IMG/VR virus record: IMGVR_UViG_3300037189_026210
Coordinates: 1 to 64,000 of that record
Direction: 5' to 3' (one strand)
Source of the DNA: a virus
Length of the DNA stretch: 64,000 nucleotides
The position numbers were made by a program, and so were the translations under genes. Below are positions 35,992-44,483 of this stretch, piece after piece; within the stretch, counting starts at the first letter, position 1, and each line of letters opens with the position of its first letter. The notes below the pieces were generated by a model. The model was given only the letters and a program-made list of their open reading frames with translations. It was not told the origin of the DNA and did no database searches.

Positions 35992-37134
35992 ATGGAATTC
36001 GACTTTTCAGAAAAAATTAAAGAACTTTTAAAGCTAAAAGCTTCATCTTCATTACATTCTTCAAATGCAGAAGAAACTGAAATGGAAGACGATAAGAATT
36101 GTGAAGAGTGTGGTAAACCCATGCCAGAATGTGAATGTAAAGATGAAGAAGATGAAGAAGAGGAAACTGAAGAGTCTGGAGAAATGAAAGAGGATGAAGC
36201 GTCAAAACAAAAGAAAAATAAAATTGTTGCTTTTTTGATGAAGAAGGTCTCAAATCATAATGATCGCAACAATCCATTTTTAATTTCATTAGATCAGTTG
36301 TTAAAAGTTTATGCTAGAGGCTTGGAAGAAGCGACTAAAAATTTTAGACCTGGAAAATCACAGGACGAATGGGCATTTGCTAGAGTTAATTTGTTTTTAA
36401 AAATGGCTTCTGGTCAAAATGTTTTAGCTTCTTACGCTAAAGCTGATTCCGACATATTAAATAATCAAAATTTATCTGAAAATTTTTCATTCGCAGAGTT
36501 TAAAGATATTGAATTTCAATTAGCTAAATTAGCTTGCGTTGAAGCTGGTTTGAGCAATTCAGAATTAGAATTATCTTCTGCGGAAGATAAAAAAAAAAGT
36601 AAGACTTTAAATAAACCATTCAGGCTTCCTTCTGGATCTAAGAAGAAGTTTGGAGTTTATGTGAAAAACGACAAAGGTAACGTTGTTATGGTTAAGTTTG
36701 GAGATCCAAACATGAGCATTAAACGTGACGATCCAGAACGCAGAAAAGCGTATAGATCAAGACATGGGTGCGATAACCCTGGACCTAAATGGAAAGCGAA
36801 TTATTGGTCGTGCAAAAACTGGAGTAGTAAACCAGTCAGTAAAATAACTTCTTCTGAAGAATGTGATTGTGGATGCGAAGAAAAAGATATTGAAAATTTA
36901 ATTGATATTGAAGGCGCTAAAAAAGGTCTTTGGGATAATATCAGAGAAAAAAAGAAAAGAATGGGCAAAAAATATAAGCCTGCAAAAGTTGGAGATAAAG
37001 ATCGCCCAGATCCAGAAGCTTGGAAAAAAGCTCAAGCAGATGAATACGAATGGGATGGAGAAGAAGAATTTTCTCAAGAAGAATTATTAAAAATTGATCC
37101 ATCGTTAGCTTCTGTAGAAATTATTGAGGAATAG
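35992..37134 (+). CDS. Conserved phage protein with acidic Cys-containing N-terminus, unknown function
   Basis: The 380-residue protein has an acidic N-terminus with a CEECGKPMPECEC cluster (about 37-49) that could bind a metal. A helical middle follows (about 75-180). Next comes a segment of the type FGVYVKNDKGNVVMVKFGDP ... RDDPERRKAYRSRHGCDNPGPKWKANYWSCKNW (about 223-282). The C-terminus has GLWDNIREKKKRMGKKYKP. The last two segments are ones I associate with conserved proteins of large phages, sometimes linked to prohead proteins. Function is not established. The gene has its own GTGTAAA element. Confidence 0.6.
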   Translation: MEFDFSEKIKELLKLKASSSLHSSNAEETEMEDDKNCEECGKPMPECECKDEEDEEEETEESGEMKEDEASKQKKNKIVAFLMKKVSNHNDRNNPFLISLDQLLKVYARGLEEATKNFRPGKSQDEWAFARVNLFLKMASGQNVLASYAKADSDILNNQNLSENFSFAEFKDIEFQLAKLACVEAGLSNSELELSSAEDKKKSKTLNKPFRLPSGSKKKFGVYVKNDKGNVVMVKFGDPNMSIKRDDPERRKAYRSRHGCDNPGPKWKANYWSCKNWSSKPVSKITSSEECDCGCEEKDIENLIDIEGAKKGLWDNIREKKKRMGKKYKPAKVGDKDRPDPEAWKKAQADEYEWDGEEEFSQEELLKIDPSLASVEIIEE

Positions 37135-37146
37135 CTTATTATCTGA

Positions 37147-37920
37147 GTGATTTCAGTATATCATTCAGCATTTAATCTAAATAAACATGGATTTACTGGT
37201 TGGCAAGAATGCTTGCGCAGATCTTGTGAGTTTGCAGATCAAGTTGTAGTTGCAGTAAATACTTCAGAAGATGATACTCATGACACAGTATCTTCTATTC
37301 TAAAAGAAAGCGCCAAGAGCAGCATTCTTTTAAAAACAAGCTTTGATTATCAAGATCCTTGGCTTGATGGCAAAATTAAAAACGCCGCACTCCAAGAGTG
37401 CAATTGCGAATTTAAAGTTCAATTAGATTTGGATGAATATATACCATCTTGGCAGCGTCCGCTTTGGGATGCGATGTTTTTTAGATTAAAATTTGATTCT
37501 GTACAATGTTATGCGATTCCATCTATTGATCTTTATAAAGATTTAAATCATTACAAATCAATAAATCACAAACAATATGCGCACAAAGGGCTTGCGTATA
37601 GAGCGCCTCAAAAGGGAGCTAGAAAAACTGATGGAACAATAAATACTATGCTTAGTGATGGATGCGACTTGGTTGACGATCAAGGTAATTTTGTATCAAC
37701 TGCTGGGATCACTAAAGATATAAATATTCTCGAAAGCAATCAATCTCCATTTGTAGTTCATCTTGGATATGTAGATTTAAATTCCAGATTAAAAAGAAAT
37801 CACGAATTCTGGAATGAACACTGGCATGTAGAAGGCGGAGGACAATCACCAGCTCATAAAATACACATGAAAGATGAAGATTTCGACTATCCATATATAC
37901 AACATAAATTAAAAATATGA
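37147..37920 (+). CDS. Glycosyltransferase, GT2-like (GT-A fold)
   Basis: The 257-residue protein starts at GTG 37147, twelve bases after the previous stop. It begins ISVYHSAFNLNKHGFTGWQE and has VVVAVNTSEDDT (about 32-43) and QLDLDEYIPSWQ (about 96-107), where DLDEY takes the place of the DxD metal site. The pattern resembles GT2-type enzymes of surface glycan clusters. It is the first gene of the sugar cassette and overlaps the next by four bases. Acceptor and donor are unknown. Confidence 0.65.
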   Translation: MISVYHSAFNLNKHGFTGWQECLRRSCEFADQVVVAVNTSEDDTHDTVSSILKESAKSSILLKTSFDYQDPWLDGKIKNAALQECNCEFKVQLDLDEYIPSWQRPLWDAMFFRLKFDSVQCYAIPSIDLYKDLNHYKSINHKQYAHKGLAYRAPQKGARKTDGTINTMLSDGCDLVDDQGNFVSTAGITKDINILESNQSPFVVHLGYVDLNSRLKRNHEFWNEHWHVEGGGQSPAHKIHMKDEDFDYPYIQHKLKI

Positions 37921-38624
37921 TTAAATTAATGTCCGATCAGCATGGACTTGGCGATACATTACTTTTTACTCCAGTAATTAAACATTTAAAAGCTAGAAAT
38001 ATTGATTGTGAATTTTTCCTTCCAATAGAAAAGGAAAGATTTAAAATTATTTTTGATGGCTTATGTAATGTAAATTTGATTTCAAAAGAAGAAGAGTCTA
38101 AAATGGAAGCTACAAAAAATATAGGTTTTAGTGGGACTTATATTTTAAGAAAATTAAAAAATTTTTTTGAAGATTCAGAATGTCTGGATATTAGACCTTT
38201 AGTATTGCATACGAAACAAGAGTCCGAATTGTGGGCATTTAATTTCACTAAAGAAATTAAAAAACCAGTAATTTTTGTGCCTAATTGTTCTAAACAGTGG
38301 CATCACGCAAGAAGTTTAAATGAAAAATCATCAGCTTCAATACTTAATGATTTGTTAAAAAATGGATTTACTCCAATTATATGCGAAAGTTCAGACAATC
38401 CTTGTAGCTTAAATTATAAATTAAAATTAACGGACTTGGATTTAAGTAAGTATATTTCACTGCTTAGGAGAGTTGGAATTTATTTTGGATGCAACACTGG
38501 GGACATGAATTTAGCTATTAGTGTTGGAGCAATATGTCACGTTTTTGAACCAGTAAATAATCCATTTTTTAATAAAGCTGAATACGACTACAATCATCCA
38601 TCTATAATTTATTACGATATTTAA
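37917..38624 (+). CDS. Glycosyltransferase, GT9 / heptosyltransferase-like
   Basis: The 235-residue protein starts MIKLMSDQHGLGDTLLFTPVIKHL, the typical GT9 N-terminus (G-x-G-D at about 10-13). Later come VIFVPNCSKQWHHARS and a C-terminal YFGCNTGDMNLAISVGA segment, which matches the GT9 donor-binding GxDTGxxHLAAA pattern. It is shorter than cellular heptosyltransferases (about 320). It probably transfers a sugar to a surface glycan or virion component. It overlaps both neighbours by one to four bases. Confidence 0.75.
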   Translation: MIKLMSDQHGLGDTLLFTPVIKHLKARNIDCEFFLPIEKERFKIIFDGLCNVNLISKEEESKMEATKNIGFSGTYILRKLKNFFEDSECLDIRPLVLHTKQESELWAFNFTKEIKKPVIFVPNCSKQWHHARSLNEKSSASILNDLLKNGFTPIICESSDNPCSLNYKLKLTDLDLSKYISLLRRVGIYFGCNTGDMNLAISVGAICHVFEPVNNPFFNKAEYDYNHPSIIYYDI

Positions 38625-39520
38625 TGTCAAAAATCCTAATATTAAATCCAATATCGGAAATTTGTGGAGTCTATCAATACGGATTGTCATTGCAATCAAT
38701 TTTAAAAAAATCAAATAAACATGAATATACAATAAGTTCAAACATTGAAGAGATTAAAAATCATGATATAATTATTTTTAATTATCACGAAAAACTTTTT
38801 AACTGGTTAAATGACAATTATATAAGTTATATAAATAAACCCTGCCTAGCAATAGGGGGTCACGATTGCACACCTACTTTTCAAAATATAAAATTTGTAT
38901 TAAATTGCGATTCAACATCTGAATTAAGTGGAAAAAATATTCCTATAACTAGACCAATTAAAAATTTTCTTCCATTAGAAAATCCTAAAAGATTAACTAT
39001 TGGATCTATTGGATTTTCTTATTCTTCAAAAAACTTTGAAAAAATTTATTCAATTGTCTCTGAATATTATGACGACGCTTTAATTAGAATTCATGTACCA
39101 CAACATCCAAATGGGGAAAGCTTGCAGTATATAATGCAAAAAATTAAATTAAATTATCAGATTGATAAATCTAATAATATTGATATTCAAATAACATCTA
39201 ATTTTCTATCGGATGACGACTTGATAAGTTTCTTGTCATCAAATACTGTAAATATATTTCTTTTACCCCCAATGAAAGGAGAGGGAAGAGGTTTATCTAG
39301 TTCTATAGATAAAGCTCTTTCAGCAAGAAAACCAATTGCAATTTCAGATTCCGAAATGTATAGACATATAAATAGTGAGAATAAATTTCTTTTATCGAAA
39401 AATACACTACCAGAAATAATATCTTATGGAACTGCTCATCTCCAGCCATTCTTGGAGTTTCATTCAGAAGAAAAATTAATTAATTTGTTTGATGAAACGA
39501 TAGAAAAAATAAATCTCTGA
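38624..39520 (+). CDS. Glycosyltransferase-like protein (GT-B), paralogue of the gene at 42100
   Basis: The 298-residue protein shares its whole layout with the 322-residue product at 42100: ILILNPISEICGVYQYG versus ILFISQPNTERSSCGIYLIG, IIIFNYHEKLFNWLN versus CIIYNYHEITTPWLN, DALIRIHVPQHPNGES versus EAIIRLHIPNSFYGDP, and a GxGLSSSIDKALSARKPIA segment versus GAGLASSPDYALATNRPIA. The last resembles the donor-binding helix of GT4 enzymes. The family is not one I can name precisely. Confidence 0.65.
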   Translation: MSKILILNPISEICGVYQYGLSLQSILKKSNKHEYTISSNIEEIKNHDIIIFNYHEKLFNWLNDNYISYINKPCLAIGGHDCTPTFQNIKFVLNCDSTSELSGKNIPITRPIKNFLPLENPKRLTIGSIGFSYSSKNFEKIYSIVSEYYDDALIRIHVPQHPNGESLQYIMQKIKLNYQIDKSNNIDIQITSNFLSDDDLISFLSSNTVNIFLLPPMKGEGRGLSSSIDKALSARKPIAISDSEMYRHINSENKFLLSKNTLPEIISYGTAHLQPFLEFHSEEKLINLFDETIEKINL

Positions 39521-39558
39521 TATAGATTTAACAAATTTAAATTTTATAATTTTAAAAT

Positions 39559-40803
39559 ATGCACGTAAAAAAACATAAAAAATGTAGAATTTGTGGTAAT
39601 ACAAATTTAACAGACGTTTTAGATCTTGGTCTGCAGCACATACAAGGAGCTTTTGAACATCCAGAAAGTCCAAAACCTCCATACAGAAAAGTTCAAAATA
39701 AAATTGTAAGATGTGATACTGACAAATACGAAAACGGTTGTGGGTTGATTCAATCCGAATGTTCCGCTTCTCCAGAAATTCTTTATAGAAATTATTGGTA
39801 TCAATCTGGAATTAGTCAAACTATGACGAAACATTTGCATAATATTGCAAAAGAAGCTGTAAATATTTTAAATACAAGCGAAGCCTTAGATGTTTTGGAT
39901 ATCGCCGCAAACGATGGAACTTTATTGAGAGGTTATCCAGAATCTTTTAATAGAATTGGAATTGACCCATCTGACATTGCATCCAAGCAAAAAGATTTAA
40001 AAATTATAAATGAAGTATATCCAAATAAAAATTTAAAAAATAAAAAATTTGATATAATTACATCCATAGCATGTTTTTATGATGTTAATGAACCGCAGGA
40101 ATTTGTTTCCGAGGTTAAGAAAAATTTAAAAGAAAATGGCATATGGATAGCTGAGTTTGCGTATTGGCCATTAATGTTAGATAATCTCGCCTTTGATCAA
40201 GTACTCCTTGAACACTCTTGCCATTATTATTTATTTCCATTTGAACAATTATTAAAACAAAGTGGATTAAAATTATTCAGAGCTGAAAAAACTCAAACCA
40301 ATGGTGGCTCTATAATGATATACGCTTGCAATGAAGAATGCGATTTATATGAAAAACAAGAATGGAAAGTTAATTTATCAACTTTAAGATTTGAAGAATT
40401 TGAAAAAGAATTAGATGAAAATAAAACTTACGAAAATTTTAGAAATAAAGTCAAAGATTATCTTAGTAAATTAAAAAATGTTCTATTAGAATACAAAAAT
40501 AATAATAAAGTTGTGCATCTATATGCCGCATCAACTAAAATGAATGTAGTTTTAGAAGCTGCGGAAATTAATTCTGACTTAATTCCATATGCCGCAGAAA
40601 GAAGTAGTGAAAAATGGGGAGCAAAAACATTATCTGGAATTAAAATAATTTCAGAAGAGGACTCTAGAAAAATGAAACCTAACGCATACATATGCTCGTT
40701 GATTGGTTTCAAAAAAGAAATCATTGAAAGAGAAATGGAATACCTGAATGCTGGTGGTGAGATTATATTTTTACCAACATTTGAAGTGATTAAAAATGAT
40801 TAA
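39559..40803 (+). CDS. Sugar C-methyltransferase (NDP-hexose C-methyltransferase-like)
   Basis: The 414-residue protein has the three-part architecture of deoxysugar C-methyltransferases. An N-terminal zinc site comprises C9-x-x-C12 with C52 and C61. A SAM-binding Rossmann domain contains VLDIAANDGTLL (112-123). The C-terminal half has VHLYAASTKMNVVLEAA and IPYAAERSSEKWGAKTLSG, matching the Methyltransf_14 region. Substrate is probably a keto-deoxyhexose nucleotide, which Gmd at 43075 could supply. The H/Y/E catalytic set (LEHSCHYYLF) resembles the EHxxYF region of the family. Confidence 0.85.
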   Translation: MHVKKHKKCRICGNTNLTDVLDLGLQHIQGAFEHPESPKPPYRKVQNKIVRCDTDKYENGCGLIQSECSASPEILYRNYWYQSGISQTMTKHLHNIAKEAVNILNTSEALDVLDIAANDGTLLRGYPESFNRIGIDPSDIASKQKDLKIINEVYPNKNLKNKKFDIITSIACFYDVNEPQEFVSEVKKNLKENGIWIAEFAYWPLMLDNLAFDQVLLEHSCHYYLFPFEQLLKQSGLKLFRAEKTQTNGGSIMIYACNEECDLYEKQEWKVNLSTLRFEEFEKELDENKTYENFRNKVKDYLSKLKNVLLEYKNNNKVVHLYAASTKMNVVLEAAEINSDLIPYAAERSSEKWGAKTLSGIKIISEEDSRKMKPNAYICSLIGFKKEIIEREMEYLNAGGEIIFLPTFEVIKND

Positions 40804-41143
40804 AGTCTCAGTAGATGAAGCTCATGCATTCGACATGCTTGCGATATCAATTGTAAAAAAAAATAAAAATAGTTCAGAAATAAATATTTCAAATTTTTTA
40901 AATTTAGAAAATGAAATTAAAAAACAAGTTGGAAAAATTTACGACTCAATATTAGATTCTAGTATTTTTTTAAAATTAATTAAAATAAATACTGAAATTT
41001 TTGATGCAGTAGATTTAGTTAAAGAAGATAAAGTGTCAGGATCAACAGTTGACAAATTAAACTATCAAAGATTTTTGGCAAAAAAAGAAATTCAAAATAT
41101 TTATTTTAAAAATAGTTTATCAGAACAAAAAATAGGATATTAA
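40796..41143 (+). CDS. Small protein of sugar cassette, unknown
   Basis: The 115-residue helical protein begins MIKVSVDEAHAFDMLAIS. It overlaps the methyltransferase by eight bases and stops one base before the epimerase, so it is co-translated with them. VDEAHAFDMLAI recalls small unannotated proteins found beside sugar-nucleotide genes. No catalytic motif is visible. A role in regulating or assisting the neighbouring enzymes is a guess. Confidence 0.5.
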   Translation: MIKVSVDEAHAFDMLAISIVKKNKNSSEINISNFLNLENEIKKQVGKIYDSILDSSIFLKLIKINTEIFDAVDLVKEDKVSGSTVDKLNYQRFLAKKEIQNIYFKNSLSEQKIGY

Positions 41144-41144
41144 A

Positions 41145-42107
41145 ATGTATAAAAAAAACGCATTAGTTTTAGGAGCTGGAGGTTTCATAGGTTCGCATTT
41201 AGCAAATAGATTAAAAAAATTAAATTACTTTGTAAGATCTGTAGATATCAAAAATTCAAATCATTTAAAAAACAATTCTGATGAATTTTTTATCGGGGAT
41301 CTCAGATCTAATGAATTTTGTGAGAAAATCTTCTCTTTAAGTGATGGTTTTTTTGATGAGGTATATCAATTAGCTGCCGACATGGGCGGAGCAACTTATA
41401 TTAATGGTGGAGAACATGACGCAGACGTTATGTCGAATTCTGTTTTAATAAACTTAAATGTTGCTAAATCTTGTATAAAATACAAAGTAAAATCTTTATT
41501 TTTTTCTTCTAGTGCTTGCATTTATCCAAAAAATAACGAAATAGCTACATGTATTGAATCGGAAGCTTATCCAGCATTTCCAGATAATGAATACGGATGG
41601 GAGAAACTTTTTTCAGAAAGAATGTTTAAGGCTTTTGAAAAAAATTATAATTTAAATGTTAAAATAGCAAGATTTCACAGTATTGTTGGACCATATTCGG
41701 AATGGAATAGCGGAAAAGAAAAAGCTCATTCGGCATTGGCTAGAAAAGTTTCAAACGTACAAAATGGCGGATATATAGATGTGATAGGCGATGGTACTCA
41801 AAAAAGAACTTTTCTATATGTAGAAGATTGCGTTGATGCAGTTTTACTTTTAATGCAAAGCGACACAAAAGAAATTATAAATATAGGTTCTGATTATTTA
41901 ATTTCAATAAATGAATACATAGATATTTTAAAACAAATTTCAAATAAAGAATTTAATATTAATTACGTACTTGGTCCAACTGGAGTTCTAAGTAGATATT
42001 GCAGTATAAAAAAAGCAAAAGAAATTTTAAACTGGAATCCAAAAACTTCTCTTCAAGAGGCTACAGAAATAACTTATAATTGGATAAACAATTTTAAAAA
42101 TGAATAA
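41145..42107 (+). CDS. GDP-mannose 3,5-epimerase-like NAD-dependent epimerase
   Basis: The 320-residue extended SDR protein has NAD site GAGGFIGSH (10-18). It has AADMGG (77-82), SSSACIYP with C125, YGWEK (150-154), RFHSIVGPYSEWNSGKEKA and IGDGTQKRTFLYVEDC. These are the segments that distinguish GDP-mannose 3,5-epimerases, in which the Cys of SACIYP and the Lys of the GGREKA segment act as acid/base. Both residues are present. Predicted reaction: GDP-D-mannose to GDP-L-galactose (or the 5-epimer). A related sugar epimerase of different specificity is possible. Confidence 0.8.
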   Translation: MYKKNALVLGAGGFIGSHLANRLKKLNYFVRSVDIKNSNHLKNNSDEFFIGDLRSNEFCEKIFSLSDGFFDEVYQLAADMGGATYINGGEHDADVMSNSVLINLNVAKSCIKYKVKSLFFSSSACIYPKNNEIATCIESEAYPAFPDNEYGWEKLFSERMFKAFEKNYNLNVKIARFHSIVGPYSEWNSGKEKAHSALARKVSNVQNGGYIDVIGDGTQKRTFLYVEDCVDAVLLLMQSDTKEIINIGSDYLISINEYIDILKQISNKEFNINYVLGPTGVLSRYCSIKKAKEILNWNPKTSLQEATEITYNWINNFKNE

Positions 42108-43068
42108 AATTTTATTTATATCTCAACCAAATACAGAAAGATCTTCTTGCGGTATCTATTTAATAGGAAAACTATTATCTGAAACTTTGCAGAAATCTAG
42201 TAAATTTGATGTAAAAACATATTTTATAAATAATTATTTAGATTTACATAATGCAATACTGGAACACGATCCAATTTGCATTATTTATAACTATCATGAA
42301 ATTACTACCCCTTGGTTGAATGGGTATGCGTTGAATAAAAATTACCCAAAAATCAAACATGTTATTATTCATCATGACATGCATCAACAGAAAATAAATT
42401 CTTATGATCCATCACAGATAGTCGGATTTGAAAATATAATTTGTCCAGATCCGACATTAAAAGGAAATAGAAATGTATTTCCAGTAAATAGATTGATTCC
42501 TCCATATAGACCTAGTAGTTATGTAAAAAATGAAATACCAATAATTGGATTTCAAGGATTTGGCGCAGAACACAAGGGAATAAAAAAAATAGCTCATATT
42601 GTGCAAGAAGAATTTGATGAGGCAATTATAAGATTACATATCCCAAATTCTTTTTATGGTGATCCAAATGGATGGGCAGCGATGCAAAGGGTCGAAGAAG
42701 TAAAATCAATAATAAGAAAACCAAATATAAAAATACAACATTCTCACAATTTACTTTCGACAAATGAAGTTATTGACTTTTTAAATGAAAATACTATAAA
42801 TTGTTATTTTTATGATTATTTAAATGGCGCTGGATTAGCATCTTCTCCAGATTACGCATTAGCTACAAATAGACCTATTGCAGTAACAAAATCGCATCAA
42901 TTAAGAAATTTTTTAAATTTAAAACCATCTATTTGCATAGAGGATAATTCTTTAAAAGATATAATTTCCTTTGGGCTAGAACCATTAAAAAACATAAAAG
43001 AACAATATTCTGAAAAAAACGTAATCAACGATTATGAACTTGCAATTCAAAATTTATTAAATAATTAA
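42100..43068 (+). CDS. Glycosyltransferase-like protein (GT-B), paralogue of the gene at 38624
   Basis: The 322-residue protein overlaps the epimerase by eight bases. It contains the NYHE segment (about 65-68), an HHDMHQQK stretch, and a C-terminal half GFQGFGAEHKGIKKIAHIV, EAIIRLHIPN and GAGLASSPDYALATNRPIAV, as in GT-B donor domains. The colinear similarity to the gene at 38624 indicates an old duplication inside the cassette. The two probably add different sugars or act on successive acceptors. Confidence 0.65.
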   Translation: MNKILFISQPNTERSSCGIYLIGKLLSETLQKSSKFDVKTYFINNYLDLHNAILEHDPICIIYNYHEITTPWLNGYALNKNYPKIKHVIIHHDMHQQKINSYDPSQIVGFENIICPDPTLKGNRNVFPVNRLIPPYRPSSYVKNEIPIIGFQGFGAEHKGIKKIAHIVQEEFDEAIIRLHIPNSFYGDPNGWAAMQRVEEVKSIIRKPNIKIQHSHNLLSTNEVIDFLNENTINCYFYDYLNGAGLASSPDYALATNRPIAVTKSHQLRNFLNLKPSICIEDNSLKDIISFGLEPLKNIKEQYSEKNVINDYELAIQNLLNN

Positions 43069-43074
43069 AATAAT

Positions 43075-44127
43075 ATGAAAAAAGTATTAATAACAGGAAT
43101 TACTGGTCAAGACGGAAGTTTAATGGCTGAGTATCTTTTATGTAAATATCAAGATATAGAAGTATATGGCGCTCATAGGAGATTGAGTGTACCAAATCAT
43201 TCCAATATTCAACACTTAAAATCAAATCCAAGATTTAAAGTGGTTGAAATGGATGTTACAGATCCAGAAAGCGTAAACAATGTATTTGCTGAAATATTTC
43301 CAGAATATTTTATTAATTTTGCGGCTAATTCTTTTGTTGGCAATAGTTGGAAAATGCCAAGTAATCATATGCAAACAAATGCAATGGGTGTGCTTTATTG
43401 TCTTGAGGCAATTAAAAATATTAATCCAGAAACTAAATTTTATAACGCTGGAAGTTCAGAGCAATTTGGAGATGTGGATTATGCTCCGCAAGATATTAAA
43501 CATCCATTTAAGCCTAGATCTCCATATGGAGTTTCAAAATGCACAGCCCATCATTTGGTAAAAGTATATAGAGAGTCTTATAATATTTTTGCAGTTCAAG
43601 GAATTTTATTTAATCATGAAGGCGTTCGCAGAGGAGAGGAATTTGTAACTAGAAAAATTACAAAAAATGTAGCAAGAATACACAAGGCAATAAAAGAAGG
43701 AAAAACATTTGAGCCATTAAAACTCGGTAATATTTTATCACAAAGAGATTGGAGTGATGCTGAAGATTTTGTTCGCGGAGTATGGCTAATGCTAAATCAA
43801 GAAAAGCCAAAAGATTACGTACTCTCTTCAAATGAGACTCATACAATTAAAGAATTTGTCGAATTAGCATTCAAGCACGCAAAAATTGATGGCGAATGGA
43901 TTGGAGACGGAAAGAATAAAAAATATATTGTGCCAAATTATGTACATGATATTTCAGATATCAAAAGTAGCGTTTTAATGGAAATAGATTCTCAATTCTA
44001 CAGACCAGCAGAAGTTGATTTACTTCTTGGAGATTCAACGCCAGCAAGGGAAGAACTTGGATGGTTGCCAGAAACATCATTTCAAAAATTAGTAGAGAAA
44101 ATGGTAGACAACGACTTATCGTCATGA
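43075..44127 (+). CDS. gmd: GDP-mannose 4,6-dehydratase
   Basis: The 350-residue extended SDR protein has TGITGQDGS (7-15), NFAANSFVGNSWKMP (81-95), GSSEQFGDV (116-124) and YGVSK (151-155). It also has FNHEGVRRGEEFVTRK, RDWSDAEDFV and a C-terminal YRPAEVDLLLGD...ELGW segment, all diagnostic of Gmd. It converts GDP-D-mannose to GDP-4-keto-6-deoxy-D-mannose, the precursor of fucose, rhamnose, perosamine and C-methylated sugars. No reductase or aminotransferase that would complete such a pathway is in the window. The 3' end contains the promoter of the next operon. Confidence 0.95.
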   Translation: MKKVLITGITGQDGSLMAEYLLCKYQDIEVYGAHRRLSVPNHSNIQHLKSNPRFKVVEMDVTDPESVNNVFAEIFPEYFINFAANSFVGNSWKMPSNHMQTNAMGVLYCLEAIKNINPETKFYNAGSSEQFGDVDYAPQDIKHPFKPRSPYGVSKCTAHHLVKVYRESYNIFAVQGILFNHEGVRRGEEFVTRKITKNVARIHKAIKEGKTFEPLKLGNILSQRDWSDAEDFVRGVWLMLNQEKPKDYVLSSNETHTIKEFVELAFKHAKIDGEWIGDGKNKKYIVPNYVHDISDIKSSVLMEIDSQFYRPAEVDLLLGDSTPAREELGWLPETSFQKLVEKMVDNDLSS

Positions 44128-44133
44128 TATAAT
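44105..44133 (+). promoter_or_regulatory. Sigma-70-type promoter predicting a leaderless mRNA (recombination operon)
   Basis: TAGACA (44105-44110), 17-base spacer, perfect TATAAT (44128-44133), five bases, then ATG 44139. The -35 lies inside gmd, and the gmd stop TGA directly abuts the -10. The start codon falls at about +1 and no Shine-Dalgarno sequence is possible. Confidence 0.8.
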
Positions 44134-44138
44134 GCTTC

Positions 44139-44483
44139 ATGGCAAAAAAATTGAATAAAAAAAATTTGCTTAAGAAGTTTTTGGAAATCCCTAGATCTGC
44201 ATCTAGGGATTTTTATTCTCGTGAAATGAAGATGCTAAATTCTTTAATAGAAAGATATTCAGAAGAGTTTGTGTTTAAACTTAATTTTGCTAAAAAATTT
44301 GACAGCATGGCGGTTATTATATGTGACGCATTCAAGTTGGAGTTGGATAAAAAATTTAGAAACTTCAATTATGAAATTGATTTTTCAAAATATGAAATTT
44401 ATAAAGTTGATGGAAATAAGCATGGACAAGATTTAATCGTAAAAAGAAAAATTAAAACAATTAGAGATTTTTTAAATGGCTAA
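44139..44483 (+). CDS. Small basic protein preceding RecA-like gene, unknown
   Basis: The 114-residue Lys-rich protein has a likely helical middle (residues 25-70) and no recognised motif. The start is fixed by a TATAAT box five bases upstream. It overlaps the RecA-like gene by eight bases (ATGGCTAA-type), so translation is coupled. The basic character and partner suggest a DNA-binding accessory to recombination. This is inference. Confidence 0.6.
   Translation: MAKKLNKKNLLKKFLEIPRSASRDFYSREMKMLNSLIERYSEEFVFKLNFAKKFDSMAVIICDAFKLELDKKFRNFNYEIDFSKYEIYKVDGNKHGQDLIVKRKIKTIRDFLNG

Noticed and set aside
40458-40724. 88-codon minus-strand frame opposite the C-methyltransferase
   Set aside because: Antisense to conserved C-terminal methyltransferase motifs, with no supporting signals.
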